A stretch of DNA of 64,000 nt from Pseudomonas sp. ACN8 (lineage in GTDB: Bacteria > Pseudomonadota > Gammaproteobacteria > Pseudomonadales > Pseudomonadaceae). Under the pieces are notes generated by a model, which searched no databases, was not told where the DNA came from, and saw only the letters and a program-made list of their open reading frames with translations. Shown piece by piece: positions 59,248 to 64,000 of the stretch. Positions within the stretch are counted from its first letter, which is position 1; the number at the start of each line of letters is the position of its first letter. The stretch is from NCBI RefSeq assembly GCF_002303925.1, contig NZ_MRCS01000031.1, forward strand, positions 20,347 through 84,346. The letters run 5' to 3'. A program made the translations under genes and the position numbers.

Positions 59248-61011
59248 TCAATGCCCGCCCACCACCATATGGCTGAACGGCGCGACGTAGGCCTGCAGCG
59301 TCACCAGGCCGCCGACCAGGATCGCCAGCACAATCGAGTGGAAGAACACGTAGCGCAGGATTTCCCCTTCATGGCCGTACCAGCGGGTGGCGGTGGAGGC
59401 GACCACGATCGACTGGGCGTCGACCATCTTGCCCATGACCCCGCCGGAACTGTTGGCGGCGGCCATCAACACCGGGCTGATGCCCAGTTGCTCGGACGTC
59501 ACCCGTTGCAAGCCGCCGAACAGCACGTTGGACGCGGTGTCCGAGCCGGTCAATGCCACGCCGAGCCAGCCGAGCAGGGTGCCGAACATCGGGTAGAAAA
59601 TGCCCGTCGCGGCGAAGGCCAGGCCCATGGTCGCGTCCAGTCCCGAGTAGCGCGTGAGGAAGCCCAGCGCGAGCATCGCCGCAATGGTGATCAGCGAGTA
59701 ACGCACCACCCACAGGGTGCGCAGGTACTGGTGTATCAGTTGCGGGATCGAGTACCCCATCAGCAAACCGCCGACAATCGCCGCCAGCAGAATGCCGCTG
59801 CCGGTGGCGGTGAACCAGGTGAACTTGTACACCGCTTCTTCGGTTTTCGGCGCGGCCACCACGGGCGGGACTTTCTCGACCTGCAAGTGCAGGGTGGTGA
59901 AGGTCACGACCGGCGCAAACACCGGGTTCGCCTCACGCATCGGCTTGCCCTGGGGATCGAGCTTGGCGGCACTGGTTTGCGGGTCGATGGCGGGGCGGGT
60001 GTCGAAGGTGTTCTTGAAGCCCTGGGTGCCCCAGATGAACACGAAGACCGTGAGGATCAGCCACGGCATCCACGCCCGCATCACGGCCGGTTTTGCCTCG
60101 TTGGCAAAGGTTGCAGTGGGTACAGGTTTTTCGTCGTGCTCGGCGTCGATCTTCGAGTCGTCGACACGGCCGGACAGCGCAGCGGAAGTGTGCACGGTGG
60201 CGGGTTTCCACACCTTGAGGAAGCCGGTCAGGCAGGCCATGGAAATCAGCGCGGCGATCACGTCCACCAGCATTGGCCCGTGGTAGTTGGACACCAGGAA
60301 CTGCGGCACGGCAAAACTGACCCCGGCCACCAGGATCGCCGGCCAGATTTCCACCATCTTGCGCCAGCCGGCAAAAGCCCAGATCAGCCAGAACGGCACC
60401 AACACCGAGAAGAAGGGCAACTGCCGGCCGACCATCATCGACAGTTCCATTTCATCCAGCCCGGTGACCTTGGCCAGGGTGATGATCGGCGTACCGAGGG
60501 CGCCGAACGCCACGGGGGCGGTGTTGGCGATCAGCGCCAGCCCCGAGGCGGCGAGTGGCGAGAAGCCCAGCCCGATCAGGATCGCTCCGGTCACCGCCAC
60601 CGGCGTACCGAAACCGGCGGCGCCTTCGAAAAACGCGCCGAAGCAGAAGGCGATCAGCAGCAATTGCAGGCGTCGGTCATCGGTGATGCGCGCCAGGGAG
60701 TCTTGCAACACCTTGAACGAGCCGTTCTCGGTGGTCAGGCGGTGCAGGAAGATGATGTTCAACACGATCCAGCCAATTGGCAGCAGGCCGTTGGCCGCAC
60801 CGAACAACGCCGCCGAACCTGCCATGCCCGCCGGCATGCCGAAGGCGAAGATCGAGATCAGCAAGGCCGAGGCCAGGGCGAGCAACGCCGCCAGGTGCGC
60901 CTTGACATGAAAAAACGCGAGGGACGCCAGCATCACCACCACCGGCACAGCCGCCATGAGCGTTGAAAGCACCGGGTTACCGAACGGATCGTAGACTTGC
61001 TGCCAGACCAT
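59248..61011 (-). CDS. glcA: Glycolate/L-lactate permease (LldP family)
   Basis: This is a 587-aa permease with about 13 membrane helices. Family segments are FLHRLTTENGSFKVLQDSLA, FEGAAGFGTPVAVTGAIL, TAPVAFGALGTPIITLAKVTG and GSDTASNVLFGGLQ. The polar loop after residue 270 is longer than average. Position directly upstream of glcDEFG on the same strand favours the glycolate permease GlcA over LldP; the two share substrates. Confidence 0.9.
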   Translation of the reverse strand: MVWQQVYDPFGNPVLSTLMAAVPVVVMLASLAFFHVKAHLAALLALASALLISIFAFGMPAGMAGSAALFGAANGLLPIGWIVLNIIFLHRLTTENGSFKVLQDSLARITDDRRLQLLLIAFCFGAFFEGAAGFGTPVAVTGAILIGLGFSPLAASGLALIANTAPVAFGALGTPIITLAKVTGLDEMELSMMVGRQLPFFSVLVPFWLIWAFAGWRKMVEIWPAILVAGVSFAVPQFLVSNYHGPMLVDVIAALISMACLTGFLKVWKPATVHTSAALSGRVDDSKIDAEHDEKPVPTATFANEAKPAVMRAWMPWLILTVFVFIWGTQGFKNTFDTRPAIDPQTSAAKLDPQGKPMREANPVFAPVVTFTTLHLQVEKVPPVVAAPKTEEAVYKFTWFTATGSGILLAAIVGGLLMGYSIPQLIHQYLRTLWVVRYSLITIAAMLALGFLTRYSGLDATMGLAFAATGIFYPMFGTLLGWLGVALTGSDTASNVLFGGLQRVTSEQLGISPVLMAAANSSGGVMGKMVDAQSIVVASTATRWYGHEGEILRYVFFHSIVLAILVGGLVTLQAYVAPFSHMVVGGH

Positions 61012-61192
61012 GTTCCACCTCTGCTTTTTATTGTTGAACGTGCAGATCCCCCTGGGGGGAGGTGGTTTTCAGTATAGGTGGCATTGCGCCGCTGTCAGGG
61101 CAGGCCCTCCGGTCCAGCGGGTCGGCGCAGTTCCGGGGGCTGAGCTAGCATGGCCAGTAGGGTTTGAATTCAGTCAGGGGAGCAATGCAGTC

Positions 61193-61429
61193 ATGACCGA
61201 GCGCCATGTGGAGCACAAGGAAACGCTATCGAACGGATGCAGCATCAAGGTCAAGGCCGAGATATTGAAGGACGGTTCGTTGAGCATGTTCATCGGTGTC
61301 TATCGGCCGGACGGCACGGCCATCAATGAAAACCACGACCCACGGCCGCACATGCTGGACATGGAAGCAGCGATGGATTGGGGGATCGATATTGCCAAGG
61401 GGATCGGTAATAGCCAGCGATCGTTGTGA
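61193..61429 (+). CDS. Small conserved-looking protein of unknown function
   Basis: This is a 78-aa soluble protein from ATG 61193; GGGGAG lies about 12 bases upstream. It reads HKETLSNGCSIKVKAEI, then LSMFIGVYRPDGTAI, and ends DWGIDIAKGIGNSQRSL. The codon pattern is coding-like. No family is recognised. Its neighbour downstream is convergent. Confidence 0.6.
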   Translation: MTERHVEHKETLSNGCSIKVKAEILKDGSLSMFIGVYRPDGTAINENHDPRPHMLDMEAAMDWGIDIAKGIGNSQRSL

Positions 61430-61452
61430 GCCCGGACGACCGGCGGTCGCTG

Positions 61453-61713
61453 TCAGAACCCGAACGAACGGGCCGAGCCTTTTGCCAATTCGACATCCAG
61501 CAGATGCTCGACCAGCACATCATTCAAAAAGCGGAACTGATCATTGAGCCCGACCACTTCGTTGCTGAAGTGATGATCGGCTGCCGGCATCAGCAACGCC
61601 TCGAACTTCTCGTCGAAGAGCAGAGTCAACTCTTTACATGACTCGAATTCCTGAGCGTAGAAATTGTTGCCGAACACCGGGAAACGTACGGCGAGGGTGA
61701 CCGTGTGAATCAT
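61453..61713 (-). CDS. Hypothetical 86-aa protein
   Basis: ATG 61713 follows GCGAGGAGCAAACGTC, a strong ribosome site. The protein begins HTVTLAVRFPVFGNNFYAQE and is acidic toward the C terminus. There are no membrane segments and no known motif. Its start overlaps the stop of a tiny membrane-peptide gene, so the two are probably translated together. Confidence 0.62.
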   Translation of the reverse strand: MIHTVTLAVRFPVFGNNFYAQEFESCKELTLLFDEKFEALLMPAADHHFSNEVVGLNDQFRFLNDVLVEHLLDVELAKGSARSFGF

Positions 61714-61802
61714 GACGTTTGCTCCTCGCTCAGGACGTACCAGGCAAACACACTCAATGTGAACGCCGTCAGGGTCAGGCAGGTCAGCAGATGGATCAGC
61801 AT
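61710..61802 (-). CDS. 30-aa membrane peptide coupled to the 86-aa gene
   Basis: ATG 61802 lies behind GGAGGGAAACCTC, and the 30-codon frame ends in TGA overlapping the next ATG (ATGA). The peptide is one hydrophobic helix, beginning MLIHLLTCLTLTAFTLSVFA, followed by WYVLSEEQTS. The strong ribosome site and the coupling make it a likely real gene. The function is unknown; it may be a membrane micro-protein or a leader. Confidence 0.6.
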   Translation of the reverse strand: MLIHLLTCLTLTAFTLSVFAWYVLSEEQTS

Positions 61803-61941
61803 GAGGTTTCCCTCCGATTCGGGGTTTCGAGTTGGCTTGGGATCGATCCTACGCTGACGGCGTTAAAGCGGAAGGCAATCGCGGCGATGGTGAATATCGA
61901 CGCCAGTGATGGTGGTTTTTGCGCTGTTGATGCGGGCCCCA

Positions 61942-62004
61942 TCGCGAGCAAGCTCGCTCCCACCCTGATTGGCGGTGAACCTGTGGGAGCGAGCCTGCTC
62001 GCGA
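61942..62004. repeat. REP doublet (inverted pair)
   Basis: REP units at 61942-61963 and 61983-62004 in opposite orientation with only 19 bases between, upstream of the lipoprotein gene. Confidence 0.88.
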
Positions 62005-62096
62005 AGGCGGCCTCACGGACACCGCCACCTATACTTAAACCGAGGGTTTTGGGTGTCGGGCATTCTGCCCGGTGCACACTGCAGGAAGTCGCGATC

Positions 62097-63161
62097 TTGA
62101 GCCTGCGTTCACTGATCATTGCCGTACTGGTGGTGTTGGCAGGGTGCGCCACACCGCCGCGTGCGCCGGTGGAAGTGGCGCCGGTCATCGTTTCAGCGAG
62201 CACCTGGCAACAAGTGGACCGGGAAATCGTCGCCGCGTCGCAGTCGGCCACCGAGCAGACCCGAATCTACTCCCGCGGTGCGATGGATTACTGGCGCACC
62301 CGGGTCTATGAATTGACCGAACAGAATTTCATTCCGTGGTTCAGCAGTTACTGGACCCAGGAATGGCTGTCGATGAAGGTCAGTTGGTACACCCTCAGCG
62401 CTAAGGGCGAGCAGGACGCATCGGAAAAACGTCTGGCGGCCTACCTGCTCGAAGCCTATCAGGAGAAGGTGCTGGCCCCCGTGGCACAGGAAGTCGATCC
62501 CGATTCGATTCTCGGCCTGTCAGTGGCGTTCTACGTTGACATCCTCAAGGAGGAACTGCAGAAGATATCCACCCGCCACGGCGTGCCGATGGCCCAGCTC
62601 AATGGGCGTATCCAGAAAATCCCGGCCATCGCCCTCGGACCGCCGCCGACGCGGAACGCCTCGTTGTACCAGATCGTGCGCACCGAACCGCTGAACACTC
62701 TGCCGGCCTACGCCGCGCTGATCGATAAAGTCCACAAGGCCGGTGGCGACAGGGGCGTGGGTTCGACCGACACCGCGATGGCGCCGGTGGCCAGGCGCGC
62801 CAGCCGGCGGATGGAAGCCGAGATGGCCCCGCGCGGGGCCGCCAGCGCCGTGGCCGCGGCAGCCGGGAAACTCGCCGGTGGCTTGATCACGGTAGGGGTG
62901 GCGGGCATTCGCGCACTGATTCAGGCCAATGACCGGCCCGACAGCGAGGCGCTGATCCGCAGCAGCCTGGGCAATACCTTCGACAAGGCCTGGCTCAAGC
63001 TGGTGCAGAACCCGACCAGCGGCGTCATGGCCGGCACGCTGTACATGGCGGGGCAGATCGAGGGCAGCCTGGCGGACCGCACTGCACCGCCGGTCGGATT
63101 GAGCGCCGGGACTGTCGATTTGACGCCATCGCAACCGACTACGCAGCAGAACACCCCATGA
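62097..63161 (+). CDS. Predicted lipoprotein of unknown function
   Basis: This is a 354-aa protein. TTG 62097 is chosen: AGGAAG lies about 9 bases before, and the frame then starts with a typical lipoprotein signal, IIAVLVVLAGCATPP, lipobox LAGC. The longer frame upstream runs through REP sequence and is rejected. The mature part is mostly helical; a glycine-rich, membrane-like segment occurs around GKLAGGLITVGVAGIRALI (about residues 260-280). No family is recognised. Confidence 0.72.
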   Translation: MSLRSLIIAVLVVLAGCATPPRAPVEVAPVIVSASTWQQVDREIVAASQSATEQTRIYSRGAMDYWRTRVYELTEQNFIPWFSSYWTQEWLSMKVSWYTLSAKGEQDASEKRLAAYLLEAYQEKVLAPVAQEVDPDSILGLSVAFYVDILKEELQKISTRHGVPMAQLNGRIQKIPAIALGPPPTRNASLYQIVRTEPLNTLPAYAALIDKVHKAGGDRGVGSTDTAMAPVARRASRRMEAEMAPRGAASAVAAAAGKLAGGLITVGVAGIRALIQANDRPDSEALIRSSLGNTFDKAWLKLVQNPTSGVMAGTLYMAGQIEGSLADRTAPPVGLSAGTVDLTPSQPTTQQNTP

Positions 63162-63178
63162 CCCAAGGAGAAATACTC

Positions 63179-63532
63179 ATGTCTTATGTCGATGGTTTCA
63201 TCGCTGCCGTACCCACCGCCAACCGTGAGCAATACATCAGGCACGCCAAAATCGCCGCCTTGGTCTTCAAGGAAAACGGTGCCTTGAGCATTGTCGAATG
63301 CTGGGGCGAGGATGTCCCGGAAGGCAAGGTCACCTCGTTTCCCATGTCGGTGAAGCTCAAGGAAGGCGAAACCGTTGCCTTTGGCTGGATCATCTGGCCT
63401 GACAAGGCCACCCGCAATGCCGGAATGGACAGGATGATGCAGGACCCGCGCATGAAGCCGGACGTCAATCCGATGCCCTTCGATGGCCAGCGCATGGTCT
63501 ACGGCGGGTTCGAAGTACTCCTCCAGGCCTGA
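63179..63532 (+). CDS. DUF1428 family protein
   Basis: This 117-aa protein from ATG 63179 (AAGGAGAAATACTC) belongs to a small family of ferredoxin-like fold proteins. Conserved parts are MSYVDGFIAAVPTANREQY, FGWIIWPDKATRNAGMD and PFDGQRMVYGGFE. It is found widely in Pseudomonas; the function is unknown. Confidence 0.85.
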   Translation: MSYVDGFIAAVPTANREQYIRHAKIAALVFKENGALSIVECWGEDVPEGKVTSFPMSVKLKEGETVAFGWIIWPDKATRNAGMDRMMQDPRMKPDVNPMPFDGQRMVYGGFEVLLQA

Positions 63533-63546
63533 CGTCGCACGCGGGA

Positions 63547-63741
63547 TCACTCCGGCGTCGGGGTGATCCTGCAACTCTTGCGCTGGCGGATTTCGTCGTC
63601 CGTCGGCCGCTCGCGGATGAACTCGAAGCGCGGCTCGCCTTCGCTGTAGTGCACCAGCCAGCCCCATTCCAGCTTGAGTTCATCCTGGCCGGGCTCGGGC
63701 GGCCTGGCCCACCATGGTTCCTTGCTGATGATCTGTCGCAT
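63547..63741 (-). CDS. Hypothetical 64-aa protein
   Basis: ATG 63741 follows CCGGAGGGGGCC. The sequence begins MRQIISKEPWWARPPEPGQD and is rich in Trp, Glu and Arg. No motif is recognised. It is convergent with the DUF1428 gene. Confidence 0.6.
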   Translation of the reverse strand: MRQIISKEPWWARPPEPGQDELKLEWGWLVHYSEGEPRFEFIRERPTDDEIRQRKSCRITPTPE

Positions 63742-63798
63742 GGCCCCCTCCGGTTTTTCGGGATGGTAGGGGGCGTTCTCAATTAGTTTTCACGCCGC

Positions 63799-63998
63799 GC
63801 CGGGTCTGCTGTTGTGCAGGGCAAGGCGCGAGAAGCGTGGTTTGGTCATTCCAAATAAGCTTCGAGCAACGCAGCCCTGCACAACAGCAGGCCCGGCCCT
63901 TCGGGTTGTGCCTTAAAGCGGGCCAGGCTGCGTTGCAGGCCTTGGAAAGGGAACAACCATTCCCAGCGGCCTGCGCCTTGCCTGGCCCGCTTTAAGGC
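63799..63998. repeat. Two large adjacent inverted repeats
   Basis: The first pair has 24-bp arms at 63799-63822 and 63874-63897 with one mismatch, containing CTGCTGTTGTGCAGGGC. The second pair has perfect 19-bp arms at 63910-63928 and 63980-63998 (GCCTTAAAGCGGGCCAGGC), plus inner stems. Together they fill the last 200 bp with cruciform-forming DNA. They resemble intergenic repeat families of fluorescent pseudomonads. Confidence 0.8.
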
Positions 63999-64000
63999 GA

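Noticed and set aside
59251..60966. 571-codon plus-strand frame opposite glcA
   Set aside because: The permease on the minus strand is unmistakable; the opposite frame is His/Arg/Gln-rich low-complexity shadow.
61719..62096. N-terminal extension of the lipoprotein gene
   Set aside because: It passes through a REP doublet and lacks coding character; the lipobox protein starts at 62097.

Overview
The window reads as chromosomal DNA of a Pseudomonas, most likely of the P. fluorescens group. It is GC-rich with Pseudomonas-like gene content, has an intact glcDEFG-glcA glycolate locus, and carries inverted REP doublets of the GTGGGAGCGAGC type in four intergenic gaps near the right end. All calls come from reading the sequence and its translations; no database search was run.

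Layout. 1-3.9 kb: end of a sugar-acid (deoxy-keto-acid) degradation operon, with an enolase-superfamily dehydratase, an AraD1-type protein and ketoglutarate semialdehyde dehydrogenase. 3.9-11.7 kb: a scarred accessory segment with an aldehyde dehydrogenase tail, a truncated group II intron lodged in a decayed IS66 transposase, then two intact genes. These are a zinc-ribbon/class III cyclase/AAA ATPase/TPR protein of 1150 aa and a patatin-like phospholipase. 11.7-28 kb: catabolic block A. It holds a Rieske oxygenase and its reductase, two signal-less NMT1-like proteins each followed by a DoxX gene, glutathione-dependent formaldehyde dehydrogenase, an alcohol dehydrogenase-cupin pair, a TetR regulator, 4-oxalomesaconate hydratase (LigJ), CHA aldolase (LigK), a third DoxX and a full transhydrogenase (pntAA-AB-B). 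28-47 kb: catabolic block B. It holds a HbpS/GlcG-like protein, the DUF1302-DUF1329-YCF48-MMPL envelope set, a DUF1097-like membrane protein, a chemoreceptor, a GntR/FCD regulator, an FAD aromatic hydroxylase, an aldehyde dehydrogenase, a VOC dioxygenase-like protein, a FAH hydrolase, an amino-acid-synthesis-family protein, a second alcohol dehydrogenase-cupin pair and an FMN reductase. 47-49.3 kb: transposase debris, a 541-bp element bounded by 39-bp inverted repeats, and a decayed antiporter fragment. 49.3-64 kb: ordinary core-like genes.

How the genes may work together. Block A fits breakdown of a methoxylated or hydroxylated aromatic acid. The Rieske pair would O-demethylate, FrmA would oxidise the released formaldehyde, and LigJ and LigK would convert oxalomesaconate to pyruvate plus oxaloacetate. 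No LigAB/GalA-type ring-cleavage enzyme is present, so the route must be completed elsewhere or the substrate differs. Block B looks like uptake, sensing and ring hydroxylation/cleavage of a second, probably hydrophobic, aromatic compound. Repeated palindromes tie each block together: GGTATCTGAATACC-like sites in block A (candidate TetR operators) and TTTTGTGCATAAAA-like sites in block B (candidate GntR operators).

The items most worth following are the cyclase-patatin pair between mobile-element remnants, the paired NMT1-like/DoxX modules without any ABC transporter, and the two inferred regulons.
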